Shown here piece by piece: positions 16,214 to 24,241 of a stretch of 64,000 bases of DNA (position 1 is its first letter; each line of letters starts with the position of its first letter). The translations under genes and the position numbers were made by a program. Where the stretch lies: the NCBI RefSeq assembly GCF_031844705.1, contig NZ_CP134609.1, positions 2,480,001 to 2,544,000 on the forward strand. The letters are read 5' to 3'. Origin of the DNA: Streptomyces sp. ITFR-16. GTDB taxonomy: Bacteria > Actinomycetota > Actinomycetes > Streptomycetales > Streptomycetaceae. The notes beneath the pieces were generated by a model that was given only the letters and a program-made list of their open reading frames with translations, was not told where the DNA came from and made no database searches.

Positions 16214-16606
16214 TCAGCAGTCCCGTAGTTCGGGCGACTGGTTGAGCAACTGGCCCCTCATCGAGGTGAACTTGGCCAGTCGGTCGTCGACCGAGGCGTC
16301 CAGCGGGAACACCGCGACGCGGTGGCAGTTCTGGAATGCCAGGCGCACCCCGAAGTGCCGCTGCAGCGCGCCGCGTATCGCATCACTCGCGAGCGCACGC
16401 AGCAGCTGACCACGTGCCTGCTCGTTGGGCGGCGGCGTCTGGTTGTCGGCGAACTCCCCGCCGTCGACCTTCAGCTGAGCCACCAACGAGCTGATCATCT
16501 CCCATGCGAAGGGCAGGGAGGTCCGGACGCAGTCGACGAAGTCGGCTTCGTCGACCTCGCCTCGCTCGGCCTGTTCCAACAGCGCCGGTGAGACGTCGAG
16601 CGACAT
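16214..16606 (-). CDS. Conserved small actinobacterial protein (SCO5389-type)
   Basis: 130 aa from ATG 16606, chosen for the GAGAGGAG ribosome site; a longer frame to 16783 is possible but its extra residues look non-coding. The protein is soluble and mainly helical, beginning MSLDVSPALLEQAERGEVDEADFV, with a mid-segment DGGEFADNQTPPPNEQARGQLL and a C-terminal RLAFQNCHRVAVFPLD. It has no membrane segment and no catalytic motif. It sits divergently beside nucS, an arrangement I recall as conserved in Streptomyces, where it is a named but uncharacterised family. Confidence 0.75.
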   Translation of the reverse strand: MSLDVSPALLEQAERGEVDEADFVDCVRTSLPFAWEMISSLVAQLKVDGGEFADNQTPPPNEQARGQLLRALASDAIRGALQRHFGVRLAFQNCHRVAVFPLDASVDDRLAKFTSMRGQLLNQSPELRDC

Positions 16607-16855
16607 GGGTTCTCCTCTCGCGACCCCGACGGAGGGCCGGGGCCTTACGGGCAGGGAAGAAGGACGACGACGCAGCGTGCACGCGCGGCGACCTCCTGCA
16701 TCCACGGTAAGGGCGCAGTCCGGGCCGCACCAGGAGATTGGGAACACAACCGGCCAATAACGAAGGGGTTCAAAGAGGGGCAAGACAGAAAGCGTCAGGT
16801 CTGGACGTGAAGGGAGTGACGGGTGGGTGAATCGCGTCGACCACCTGTCGTCGAG

Positions 16856-16861
16856 TAGCGT
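16856..16861 (+). promoter_or_regulatory. -10 box for probable leaderless nucS transcript
   Basis: TAGCGT (TANNNT) ends 8 nt before ATG 16870 and no Shine-Dalgarno is present. This supports transcription starting at or next to the A of the start codon. Confidence 0.5.
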
Positions 16862-16869
16862 TGCCGACC

Positions 16870-17541
16870 ATGCGTCTCGTCATCGCCCGCTGCTCCGTGG
16901 ACTACGCCGGCCGGCTCACGGCCCACCTGCCCTCCGCTCCCCGTCTCATCCTGGTGAAGGCGGACGGGAGCGTGTCGATTCACGCCGACGACAGGGCGTA
17001 CAAACCGCTCAACTGGATGTCGCCGCCCTGCACTCTGAAGGAGGGCACCGGCGACGCCGAGGGCGTGTGGACCGTGGTGAACAAGGCGGGCGAAAAACTG
17101 ATCATCACCATGGAGGAAATCCTCCATGACTCGAGCCATGAGCTGGGTGTCGATCCGGGCCTGATCAAGGACGGCGTGGAAGCGCACCTTCAGGAGCTGC
17201 TGGCCGACCGGATCGAGACACTCGGCGAGGGCTACACGCTGATCCGCCGCGAGTACTTCACCGCCATCGGCCCGGTCGACATCCTGTGCCGCGACGCCGA
17301 CGGGCAGACCGTGGCGGTCGAGCTGAAGCGGCGCGGCGACATCGACGGCGTGGAGCAGCTGACCCGCTATCTGGAGCTGCTCAACCGTGATCCCCACCTC
17401 GCCCCGGTGAAGGGCATCTTCGCCGCCCAGGAGATCAAGCCCCAGGCCCGCGTGCTGGCAACGGACCGCGGCATCGGCTGCGTGGTCCTCGACTACGACG
17501 CGATGCGCGGCATCGAGGACGACAAGCTCCGCCTGTTCTGA
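16870..17541 (+). CDS. nucS: NucS/EndoMS mismatch-specific endonuclease
   Basis: 223 aa from ATG 16870. An N-terminal DNA-binding and dimerisation domain ([16 protein letters not shown] to about residue 110) is followed by a RecB-like nuclease domain with D137 in GPVDILC and the E151-x-K153 of AVELKRR as metal and catalytic residues. The C-terminus IEDDKLRLF ends in LRLF, which fits the beta-clamp-binding tail described for actinobacterial NucS. In Actinobacteria, which lack MutS/MutL, NucS cuts both strands at mismatches and lowers mutation and recombination between diverged sequences. The start gives the canonical N-terminus and agrees with the leaderless promoter. Confidence 0.96.
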   Translation: MRLVIARCSVDYAGRLTAHLPSAPRLILVKADGSVSIHADDRAYKPLNWMSPPCTLKEGTGDAEGVWTVVNKAGEKLIITMEEILHDSSHELGVDPGLIKDGVEAHLQELLADRIETLGEGYTLIRREYFTAIGPVDILCRDADGQTVAVELKRRGDIDGVEQLTRYLELLNRDPHLAPVKGIFAAQEIKPQARVLATDRGIGCVVLDYDAMRGIEDDKLRLF

Positions 17542-17572
17542 CCGACGGGCTCTCCGGCCCGCCCGTCACCAC

Positions 17573-17612
17573 CAGGCTCGGGCCGGCACGATCAGGCTCG
17601 GGCCGGCACAGT
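17573..17612. repeat. Tandem 20-bp direct repeat after nucS
   Basis: Two head-to-tail copies of a 20-bp unit beginning CAGGCTCGGGCCGGCAC, at 17573-17592 and 17593-17612, differ only in the last three bases. They begin 31 bp beyond the nucS stop. A slippage-prone minisatellite or protein-binding pair is possible. Confidence 0.75.
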
Positions 17613-17637
17613 CAAGCCCGTCCGGCGATTGAGGACA
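17611..17637. repeat. Dispersed intergenic repeat, copy 1
   Basis: GTCAAGCCCGTCCGGCGATT then GAGGACA. A second copy is at 24818-24844 with two or three base differences. Both copies follow the 3' end of a plus-strand gene (nucS, pduO). I recall this motif as frequent in Streptomyces intergenic regions; not tested. Confidence 0.7.
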
Positions 17638-17710
17638 AGGACGCCCGCCGGGACGTACCCGAGCTCAAAGACGCCCCCGGGCCCAACGGCGCCCGCCGCC
17701 ACGTCCCCGC

Positions 17711-20179
17711 TCAGGCCGCATCCGGCGTCCCGGACGCCGACCCCGTCGGCCCGCCGGCCGAGTCGGACGTCTCCGGCGGCGTCGGCCCCTCGGTCTCCGA
17801 CTCCGTCGGATCGGGCGTCTCCGGATCGGTCGGGCTCGGCGACTCACTCGTCGGCGCCGAGGCCGACTTCGTCGGCGTCGGCTTCCCGGACGGCGTGTGC
17901 GGCGAACTCGGCCGGCCCGACGGCGTCCTGGACGGCGACGGCGCACCGGACTCCGGCGCGCTGGTCGACGAGGACGGCGTCCCTGCCCCGCCCGCCGGCG
18001 CGGACTCGCTTCCCGAGGGCCCCGGCGTGGACGCGGACGGGGAGCCCGACTTCGTGGCCGACGGGGTCGCCCCGTCGTCCGCGGGCTCCTCGGCCGGCAG
18101 CTCCTCGTCCGGGTCGCCGCCCTCCGTCACGGACTGCTCGGTGGAGGCCCCGGGGTCGCCCTGCGGGTCGGCGTTCGACGTCAGCCCGAGCGTCACCACC
18201 GTGCCGAGCACTCCGGCGAGCAGCACCCCCGCACCGGCCGCGACGAGGTTGCGCCGCGCCCCGCCCAGGAACGCCAAGCGTCCGCCGGCCCCGTCCTTGT
18301 CGTCCGGGGACGAGCCCTGGAGGGAGACGACGGCGGTGTCACCGGCGTACGGACGCGGCATCGAGACCGGGATGACGGCCGGCACACCGCTCGCGGGCGA
18401 CGGCTCGAAGAGACCGGCAGGGAGCGGATCGGTGCCCGGGCCCGCAGCGACGGGTCCCGCGAGGTCCTCGACCAGGGCGAGCGCCCGCCGTCCGGCCACC
18501 GCGCCGCTCTTGTCGGCGAGCGCCCCGCGCATGCTGATGGAGGTCTCCAGCTCGGCCCTGGCCCGGTCGAGATGTCCGGTGCAGAGCGCGAGCACACCCA
18601 GCTCGTGGTGGAAGTACGCCTCTTCGGCGACCTCTCCCGCGATGCGGCCGGCTTCCTGGCCGACCCGCAGGGACCGCTCCCAGGCGCTCCAGTGCAGCCC
18701 CGCCGCGAAGGCGGGCGAGGCGCTGCGGGCCAGCAGGACGGCGACGCTGGTCTGGCCGGGCTCCTCCCCCGGCACCAGCCGGCTCATCGCCGCGAGGATC
18801 GCGTCGGCCTCGGCGGCCGCGCGGGCCGGAGTGACGGAGGGGTGCCCGGCCCACCAGGCGTAGTGCTGGGCCACGGTCCTGGCCCGCTCCGGGGCGTCGT
18901 CGCCGTATCCGGCGGCCTCCAGCTGGGCGACCACCCCGGCGGCGAGCCGGTAGCGGGAGCCGGCCGGGGAGAGCAGCCCGCAGCCGGCCAGTTCGCCGAG
19001 CGCGGCGTCCGCGTGGGTGTCCCCCACGAGCGCCGGCAGATGCGCCTGGTGCGGGACCTCGCCGCCGAGCGCCACCGCGAAGCGCAGGGTGTCGCGCGCG
19101 GCGCCGCTCAGCCGTGAGGCGAGCAGGGCGGCCGGGGCCGCCCCCTCGCCGAGGCTGGGCAGCGGCACATCGGCGCTCTCGGTGGCGGGTGCGTCCTCGG
19201 CCGGCGGCGGTGCGTCGGCGGGCCGGTTCTCCAGATAGCCGTACTCGTCGTACGCGGTGGGGTCGGTGCGCAGCAGATCGCGCCGGCGCAGCAGGGCGCC
19301 GGCCTGGACGAACCGCAGCGGCAGGCCCTCGGACTCGAACCAGAGGTCGCCCGCCCAGTTGGTCTCCTCCTCGGTGAGCGGCCGCTCGACGACGCGTTCC
19401 ATCAGCTCGACGGAGGCGGAGCGGTCCAGCCCGGCGAGGAAGACCTCTTCGAGGTGGGAGTCGGTCCCGGGGGCGGCGACCTCGGGGGTCGTGGCCAGCA
19501 GGAAGGCGCATTCGGGTGTGGCGTCGAGCAGTTCGTCCAGGGCGGCGCCGCCGAATTCCAGGTCGTCGAGGACGACGACGGCTCCGGTGGTGCGCAGCTT
19601 CTCCAGCAGCAGGGCCCGGTCCGGGCGGTGCAGCGGGGCGTCGTGGACGGCGTCGAAGAGTCCGTGGAGCAGATCGGTGACGGTCCGCTTGTGGCCGTTG
19701 AGCCGGACGACTCCGTCGGGCGCGAGTTCCGCGCAGTCCGCGGCGACGGCGTTCAGCAGCGCGGTTCGGCCGGAACCGGCCGGTCCGGTGAGCCGGACGG
19801 ACCGGCCGCGGGCCAGCAGGCGGACCAGCCGCTCGCGTTCGTCCTCGCGCCGGAGCAGGGGGAGCCGGGGCAGGGGCGGGCCGGGCGGGACCGGGGGTGC
19901 GGCGGCGCGGGTGCGGTCGGCGCGCTCGGCGGGGGTGCGCCGGGCGGGTGCGGGGGGCTGCTCGCCGGGCGGGCACGCCTCGACCTCGCTGCCGTCGACC
20001 GGGTTGACGGTGAGCAGGAGGTCGCCGGATATGAGCGTGACGATGCGCGCCTGCTGCGGTGTTTGCTGACCGAAATCGGGGGTCAGCGGGTCGCGGGAAG
20101 GACGACGCCGGCCCGCCTCGTCGGAGAAGCCGTTGTTGTCGTGGCCGAACTCTTCCGGCCCCCGGTGTGTCGGGTCCAT
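17711..20179 (-). CDS. STAND-like ATPase with transmembrane anchor and exported Ser/Thr/Pro tail
   Basis: 822 aa from ATG 20179. Residues 40-70 hold a small module (ARIVTLISGDLLLTVNPVDG), then a Pro-rich linker. The NTPase domain has Walker A GPAGSGRT (132-139) and Walker B AVVVLDD (D205/D206), followed by AAA/NB-ARC-like helices (ESEGLPLRFVQAGALLRR) and a TPR-like helical region (AYFHHELGVLALCTGHLDRARAEL). A single transmembrane helix lies at about 644-667, preceded by Arg/Lys, then about 155 residues of Ser/Thr/Pro/Gly/Glu-rich low-complexity sequence that should be outside the cell. It resembles actinobacterial signal-transducing STAND or AfsR-type ATPases but lacks a DNA-binding domain. 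Signal and partner unknown. Confidence 0.75.
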   Translation of the reverse strand: MDPTHRGPEEFGHDNNGFSDEAGRRRPSRDPLTPDFGQQTPQQARIVTLISGDLLLTVNPVDGSEVEACPPGEQPPAPARRTPAERADRTRAAAPPVPPGPPLPRLPLLRREDERERLVRLLARGRSVRLTGPAGSGRTALLNAVAADCAELAPDGVVRLNGHKRTVTDLLHGLFDAVHDAPLHRPDRALLLEKLRTTGAVVVLDDLEFGGAALDELLDATPECAFLLATTPEVAAPGTDSHLEEVFLAGLDRSASVELMERVVERPLTEEETNWAGDLWFESEGLPLRFVQAGALLRRRDLLRTDPTAYDEYGYLENRPADAPPPAEDAPATESADVPLPSLGEGAAPAALLASRLSGAARDTLRFAVALGGEVPHQAHLPALVGDTHADAALGELAGCGLLSPAGSRYRLAAGVVAQLEAAGYGDDAPERARTVAQHYAWWAGHPSVTPARAAAEADAILAAMSRLVPGEEPGQTSVAVLLARSASPAFAAGLHWSAWERSLRVGQEAGRIAGEVAEEAYFHHELGVLALCTGHLDRARAELETSISMRGALADKSGAVAGRRALALVEDLAGPVAAGPGTDPLPAGLFEPSPASGVPAVIPVSMPRPYAGDTAVVSLQGSSPDDKDGAGGRLAFLGGARRNLVAAGAGVLLAGVLGTVVTLGLTSNADPQGDPGASTEQSVTEGGDPDEELPAEEPADDGATPSATKSGSPSASTPGPSGSESAPAGGAGTPSSSTSAPESGAPSPSRTPSGRPSSPHTPSGKPTPTKSASAPTSESPSPTDPETPDPTESETEGPTPPETSDSAGGPTGSASGTPDAA

Positions 20180-20418
20180 CGCCAAAGCCCCCAAGACGCG
20201 TCGAGCACGGTTGCCCCTCCCGGCCTCGCACGTCCAGCTGTCGCCTACGGTCCGGTGTCCGCCGGGTGGGTCCGTCAATCGGCAGACGGCCGAACCCTAA
20301 ACCTTCGCACAGTATCTACGAACATCCGGGGTGGCGCGCCGCCCCACAGATCACGGTCTCGTGAGGATTGTGTGCCTTCGGCCGTGCGGTCCCGCGGGGC
20401 CCGCGTCGCCCGCCGCGC

Positions 20419-20742
20419 TCAGACGCGTGGCAGCGAGTCCGCGGCGATGCCGCCCTCGATGGCCAGGATGCGGTGCAGCCGGGTGGCCACCAGAAGGCGT
20501 TGCATCTGCGGAGGCACCCCGCGCAGCACCAGCCGCCGGCCGGCGCGGCCGGCCCGGCGGTGCGCGCCCATGATGACGCCGAGACCGGTGGCGTCCCACG
20601 AATCCAGCTCGGTCAGGTCGAGCACCAGATCACCGACGCCGTCGTCGAGGGCCGAGTGCAGGACCGTACGGGCGTCCGCCGCGCTTCGGACGTCGAGGCG
20701 GCCCCCGACGACCAGCTCGGCGTGGTCGCCCCTGATGTGCAT
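20419..20742 (-). CDS. STAS-domain anti-anti-sigma-like protein with Thr phosphosite
   Basis: 107 aa, a single STAS domain: beta strands HAELVVGGRLDV, helix and the core LVLDLTELDSWDATGLGVIMGA. In SpoIIAA/BldG proteins the kinase target is Ser in DSSGLG; here the equivalent residue is T52 in WDATGLG. It would work in a partner-switching system with an anti-sigma kinase and a sigma factor, but no kinase or sigma gene is adjacent. Start ATG 20742 follows AGGGGAGC. It reads toward the STAND-like ATPase 239 bp downstream and may or may not be cotranscribed. Confidence 0.88.
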   Translation of the reverse strand: MHIRGDHAELVVGGRLDVRSAADARTVLHSALDDGVGDLVLDLTELDSWDATGLGVIMGAHRRAGRAGRRLVLRGVPPQMQRLLVATRLHRILAIEGGIAADSLPRV

Positions 20743-20911
20743 ATGCGCTCCCCTGGAATGCTCCGTGGCACGGTCCGTCTGTCTGAAACTGTCTCTGCCC
20801 CAACTGACTGCGGCAACGACAGGGAAGTTGCCGTCTGCAAGCGAACCGATACCGAATTCACTCCGTGGAGTGACCCGGGCCCGCCGTGGACCCTCGCGGA
20901 TCCACTGGTTT

Positions 20912-20930
20912 CCGGGAGGCGGCCTCCCGG
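20912..20930 (-). terminator. Terminator hairpin after the 3-hydroxybutyryl-CoA dehydrogenase
   Basis: CCGGGAGG-CGG-CCTCCCGG, a perfect 8-bp stem with a 3-nt loop, 51 bp past the stop. Nothing else is seen between 20743 and 20980. Confidence 0.55.
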
Positions 20931-20980
20931 GCCCCGGGCCCTGATTGACGGCAGATCAGACGGACCGGGACCGAAAACGA

Positions 20981-21829
20981 TCAGTAGGTGTAGAAGCCCT
21001 GCCCGCTCTTGCGCCCGATGTCACCTGCGTCGACCATCCGGCGCATCAGCTCGGGAGCGGCGAACTTCTCGTCCTGCGACTCGGTGTAGATGTTTCCCGT
21101 GGCGTGCAGCAGGATGTCGACGCCCGTCAGGTCCGCGGTGGCGAGCGGGCCCATGGCGTGGCCGAAACCCAGCTTGCAGGCGATGTCGATGTCCTCGGCC
21201 GACGCGACACCCGACTCGTACAGCTTGGCGGCCTCGACGACGAGCGCCGAGATCAGCCGGGTGGTGACGAAGCCGGCCACGTCACGGTTGACGACGATGC
21301 AGGTCTTGCCGACCGACTCGGCGAACTCCCGCGCGGTGGCGAGGGTTTCGTCGCTGGTCTTGTAGCCGCGGACGAGTTCGACGAGCTGCATCATCGGGAC
21401 CGGCGAGAAGAAGTGCACCCCGACGACACGCTCGGGGCGCTCCGTCACGGCCGCGATCTTGGTGATCGGGATGGCGGAGGTGTTGGAGGCGAGCACGGTG
21501 TCGTCCCGGACGATCTTGTCGAGGGTCCGGAAGATCTCGTGCTTCACCTCCAGCTTCTCGAAGACGGCCTCGACGACGATGTCGGCGTCGGCGACGGCGT
21601 CCAGATCGGTGGTCGTGGTGATCCGGGCGAGCGCGGACCCGGCGTCGGCCGCGTCGAGCCTGCCCTTGGAGACGAACTTGTCGTAGGAGGCCTTGATGCC
21701 GTCACGGCCACGGGTCAGCGCCTCGTCGGTGACATCGCGCAGCACGACGTCCCAGCCCGCCTGGGCGGAGACCTGCGCGATGCCGGACCCCATGAGTCCG
21801 GCTCCGATGACGGCGAGCTTCCTGGCCAC
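20981..21829 (-). CDS. 3-hydroxybutyryl-CoA dehydrogenase
   Basis: 282 aa from GTG 21829 (AGGGG 9 nt upstream). The NAD(P)-binding fold starts at once with LAVIGAGLMGSGIAQ. Conserved segments SNTSAIPITKIA and GVHFFSPVPMMQLVELV (catalytic His in HFFSP) and the C-terminal domain DRDVAGFVTTRLISALVVEA are intact. It reduces acetoacetyl-CoA to 3-hydroxybutyryl-CoA or works in reverse, and so pairs with the thiolase at 3463 in ethylmalonyl-CoA or polyhydroxybutyrate-type metabolism. The upstream in-frame extension to 21934 lacks family similarity and was discarded. Confidence 0.93.
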   Translation of the reverse strand: MARKLAVIGAGLMGSGIAQVSAQAGWDVVLRDVTDEALTRGRDGIKASYDKFVSKGRLDAADAGSALARITTTTDLDAVADADIVVEAVFEKLEVKHEIFRTLDKIVRDDTVLASNTSAIPITKIAAVTERPERVVGVHFFSPVPMMQLVELVRGYKTSDETLATAREFAESVGKTCIVVNRDVAGFVTTRLISALVVEAAKLYESGVASAEDIDIACKLGFGHAMGPLATADLTGVDILLHATGNIYTESQDEKFAAPELMRRMVDAGDIGRKSGQGFYTY

Positions 21830-21959
21830 GTTGGCACCCCTATGTCTTCTCAACGGTTCTGACGATGCTCTCCGGCGGAGGTTAGTACCCGTGAGGGGCG
21901 CTGGGGCGGTGAAGAGATGCGCGTCACGTCTCAAATGACGGACATCACACCGAGATGCG

Positions 21960-22601
21960 TCATTCGGCGGCGCGCCGGGCGTAGTTGAGCACCTTTTCGC
22001 CCAGCAGGTCCTCGATGTCGTCGAGCAGGACGAGGGCGTCCCGGGACACTTCGGCGGCCTTGCGGCCCGCGACCATCTCGCGGCCGATGTACGCCATGAG
22101 CGTGCTGTGCACCCAGGAGAGCTGGCCGGCGACCAGGACCGGGGCGGCGTCGCCCGGGGCGGCGTCGGACTCCTCCAGGAGGGTCGCCTCCAGATGCAGG
22201 AGCGCCTCCTGCTGGACGTGCCAGAGGCGGGCCTTGAGGCCGTCGGCGCCCTCGATGACGCGCATGAAGCGCTCGTACCCCTCGATCAGGCCGACGGTGG
22301 GCGAGACGCCCTCCACCTGGATGCGCAGCTCCCGCAGGACGGCCTCGGCCGCCGACTCCCCCTTGTCGCGGCCCCGGACGTACCGCGAGAGGCGGTCGAC
22401 GATGCCTCGGCTGCGGTCGAGGAAGAGGTCCTCCTTGGTCGGGAAGTAGTTGTAGACCGTGTTCGCCGAGACGTCGGCGGCCTGGGCGATCTCGGCGATC
22501 GTGACCGCGTCGAAGCCCCGCTCCAGGAAGAGACCGGTGGCCACGTCCGAGAGGTGCTGCCTGGTCTGCCGCTTCTTGCGCTCCCTGAGTCCCTCAGCCA
22601 T
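21960..22601 (-). CDS. TetR-family transcriptional repressor
   Basis: 213 aa. N-terminal helix-turn-helix at about residues 15-60 (LFLERGFDAVTIAEIAQAADVSANTVYNYF, read in two parts), then a helical ligand domain. It is divergent from a DrrAB-like ABC exporter with only 82 bp between starts, so it very likely represses that exporter and itself and responds to an exported compound. A TAGGAT box 6 nt before its ATG suggests a leaderless transcript, and an imperfect palindrome lies at 22644-22665. Confidence 0.9.
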   Translation of the reverse strand: MAEGLRERKKRQTRQHLSDVATGLFLERGFDAVTIAEIAQAADVSANTVYNYFPTKEDLFLDRSRGIVDRLSRYVRGRDKGESAAEAVLRELRIQVEGVSPTVGLIEGYERFMRVIEGADGLKARLWHVQQEALLHLEATLLEESDAAPGDAAPVLVAGQLSWVHSTLMAYIGREMVAGRKAAEVSRDALVLLDDIEDLLGEKVLNYARRAAE

Positions 22602-22607
22602 GCGCCC

Positions 22608-22613
22608 ATCCTA
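22608..22613 (-). promoter_or_regulatory. -10 box for leaderless TetR transcript
   Basis: On the minus strand TAGGAT ends 6 nt before the ATG at 22601. TTCAGA lies 16 nt further upstream as a possible -35. Confidence 0.5.
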
Positions 22614-22643
22614 GGGCTCCACTGGGGCCTCTGAATCTTTGGT

Positions 22644-22665
22644 GTCATTGCAATTTTTCAGTGAC
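22644..22665. promoter_or_regulatory. Probable TetR operator between repressor and exporter
   Basis: GTCATTG (22644-22650), 8 nt of AT-rich spacer, CAGTGAC (22659-22665): a 22-bp palindrome with 6 of 7 arm positions matching. It is centred in the divergent intergenic region, which is strikingly AT-rich for this genome. Confidence 0.55.
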
Positions 22666-22683
22666 TCTGTTTTTGTGGTCGCT

Positions 22684-23466
22684 ATGCCAATCATCAGTAC
22701 GTCCGGGCTCGCCCGGACCTTCGCGACCAAGGCAGGACCGGTGGAGGCCGTGCGCTCCATCGACATGACGGTGGCGGCCGGCGAGATCGTCGGCCTGCTC
22801 GGCCCCAACGGGGCGGGCAAGACCACCACCCTGCGCATGCTCACCACGCTGCTCGCCCCCACCGGCGGCGCGGCCACCGTGGCCGGCTGCGACCTGGCCG
22901 CCGACCCGGCGGGCGTACGGGAGAAGTGCGGGTACGTCGCCCAGTCGGGCGGGGTCGACCCGCACATCACCGTGCGGGAGGAGCTGGTCACCCAGGGCCG
23001 GCTGTACCGACTCGGCAAGGCCGCCGCGGTGGCCAGGGCCGGGGAGCTGGCCACCGACCTCGGCCTGTCCGGCCTGCTCGACCGGAAGACCGTCACACTC
23101 TCCGGGGGCCAGCGGCGGCGGCTCGACATCGCGATGGGGCTCACCCACCGCCCGGCCGTGCTCTTCCTCGACGAGCCGACGACCGGCCTCGACCCGGGCA
23201 GCCGCGCCGACCTCTGGGAGCTGGTGCGCCGGCTGCGCGACGCGTCGGGCACGACCGTCGTGCTCACCACCCACTACCTCGACGAGGCGGACGCGCTCGC
23301 CGACCGGCTGGTGGTGGTCGACGACGGCCTGGTGGCGGCGGAGGGCACCCCGGCCGCGCTGAAGACCCGGTACGCGGGCTCGCCGGACGCCTCGCTCCAG
23401 GACGCCTTCCTGGCCCTCACCGGCCGCTCCCCCGCCCCCGCCGACACCGCGCCCGTCGCCGTCTAG
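22684..23466 (+). CDS. DrrA-like ABC exporter ATPase
   Basis: 260 aa from ATG 22684. Walker A LLGPNGAGKTTTLRML, Q-loop, signature TLSGGQRRRLDIA, Walker B VLFLDEPTTGLDP and the switch TTHYLDEAD are all canonical for the daunorubicin-resistance (DrrA/NodI) group. The permease starts 12 bp after the stop. Likely exports a hydrophobic compound under control of the divergent TetR. No ribosome site is obvious, so a leaderless or weakly translated start is possible. Confidence 0.92.
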   Translation: MPIISTSGLARTFATKAGPVEAVRSIDMTVAAGEIVGLLGPNGAGKTTTLRMLTTLLAPTGGAATVAGCDLAADPAGVREKCGYVAQSGGVDPHITVREELVTQGRLYRLGKAAAVARAGELATDLGLSGLLDRKTVTLSGGQRRRLDIAMGLTHRPAVLFLDEPTTGLDPGSRADLWELVRRLRDASGTTVVLTTHYLDEADALADRLVVVDDGLVAAEGTPAALKTRYAGSPDASLQDAFLALTGRSPAPADTAPVAV

Positions 23467-23478
23467 GAATCGAGTCCG

Positions 23479-24228
23479 ATGCTTCTCCACGACACCGCGC
23501 TCGTCTTCGGGCGGTACGCCCGGCAGACCCTGCGCTCGAAGTTCCAGATCCTCTTCGGCATCCTCATGCCGCTGCTCTACCTGCTCTTCTTCGGCCCGCT
23601 GCTCACCGGTCTCCCGCTCGGCCGGGAGGGCGACTCCTGGCAGATCCTGGTGCCGGGACTGCTGCTCCAGCTCGGGCTGTTCGGCGCCTCCTTCACCGGG
23701 TTCGCCCTGATCATCGACAAGTCGACCGGGGTCGTCGAGCGGATGCGGGTCACCCCGGTCAGCCGGGCGGCGCTGCTGCTGGGGCGGGTGCTGCGCGACA
23801 CGCTGCTGTTCATGTTCCAGGCGGTGCTGCTGGTGCTCGCCGCCGTACTCATGGGGCTGCGGGCGCCGCTGCCCGGTGTGCTCATCGGCTTCGTGTTCGT
23901 GGGCCTGCTGACCGTCTCGCTGGCCTCGCTCTCGTACGCGCTGGCCATGCGGGTCACCACCCCGCAGGAGTTCGGGCCGGTGATCAACTCGCTCACCATG
24001 CCGTCGATGCTCCTGTCGGGCCTGATGCTGCCGATGACCCTGGGCCCCGGCTGGCTGGACGTGCTGTCGCACTTCACGCCGTTCCGCTACCTGGTGGACG
24101 CGGTCCGGGACGCGTTCGTGGGCGCGTACACCACCGCACACATGCTGTACGGGGTCCTGGTCTCGCTCGGCTTCGCGGCCCTCGCCGTGACAGTGGGCAC
24201 ACGCGTCTTCAAGAAGGCCGGTGCCTAA
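23479..24228 (+). CDS. DrrB-like ABC-2 permease
   Basis: 249 aa with six predicted transmembrane segments. The N-terminal cytoplasmic part FGRYARQTLRSKFQILFGILMP (read LRSKFQILFGI) and the central segment IIDKSTGVVERMRVTPVSRAALLLGR are hallmarks of the DrrB/NodJ family. It pairs with the ATPase ending 12 bp upstream and is inferred to be repressed by the TetR protein. The stop is 14 bp before pduO, but pduO has its own -10 box. Confidence 0.92.
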   Translation: MLLHDTALVFGRYARQTLRSKFQILFGILMPLLYLLFFGPLLTGLPLGREGDSWQILVPGLLLQLGLFGASFTGFALIIDKSTGVVERMRVTPVSRAALLLGRVLRDTLLFMFQAVLLVLAAVLMGLRAPLPGVLIGFVFVGLLTVSLASLSYALAMRVTTPQEFGPVINSLTMPSMLLSGLMLPMTLGPGWLDVLSHFTPFRYLVDAVRDAFVGAYTTAHMLYGVLVSLGFAALAVTVGTRVFKKAGA

Positions 24229-24229
24229 C

Positions 24230-24235
24230 TAGGCT
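24230..24235 (+). promoter_or_regulatory. -10 box for leaderless pduO transcript
   Basis: TAGGCT (TANNNT) ends 6 nt before ATG 24242 and begins immediately after the permease stop. No ribosome site lies between. No cobalamin riboswitch can fit here. Confidence 0.55.
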
Positions 24236-24241
24236 GGCCGC

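Noticed and set aside
17611..17637. Insertion-sequence end
   Set aside because: No transposase, no target duplication and no terminal inverted repeats; better described as a dispersed intergenic element.
18339..20231. Arg-rich 630-codon frame overlapping the STAND-like ATPase
   Set aside because: Same strand, shifted frame, extreme Arg/Pro content and no domain; the 17711-20179 frame has Walker motifs and a membrane helix.
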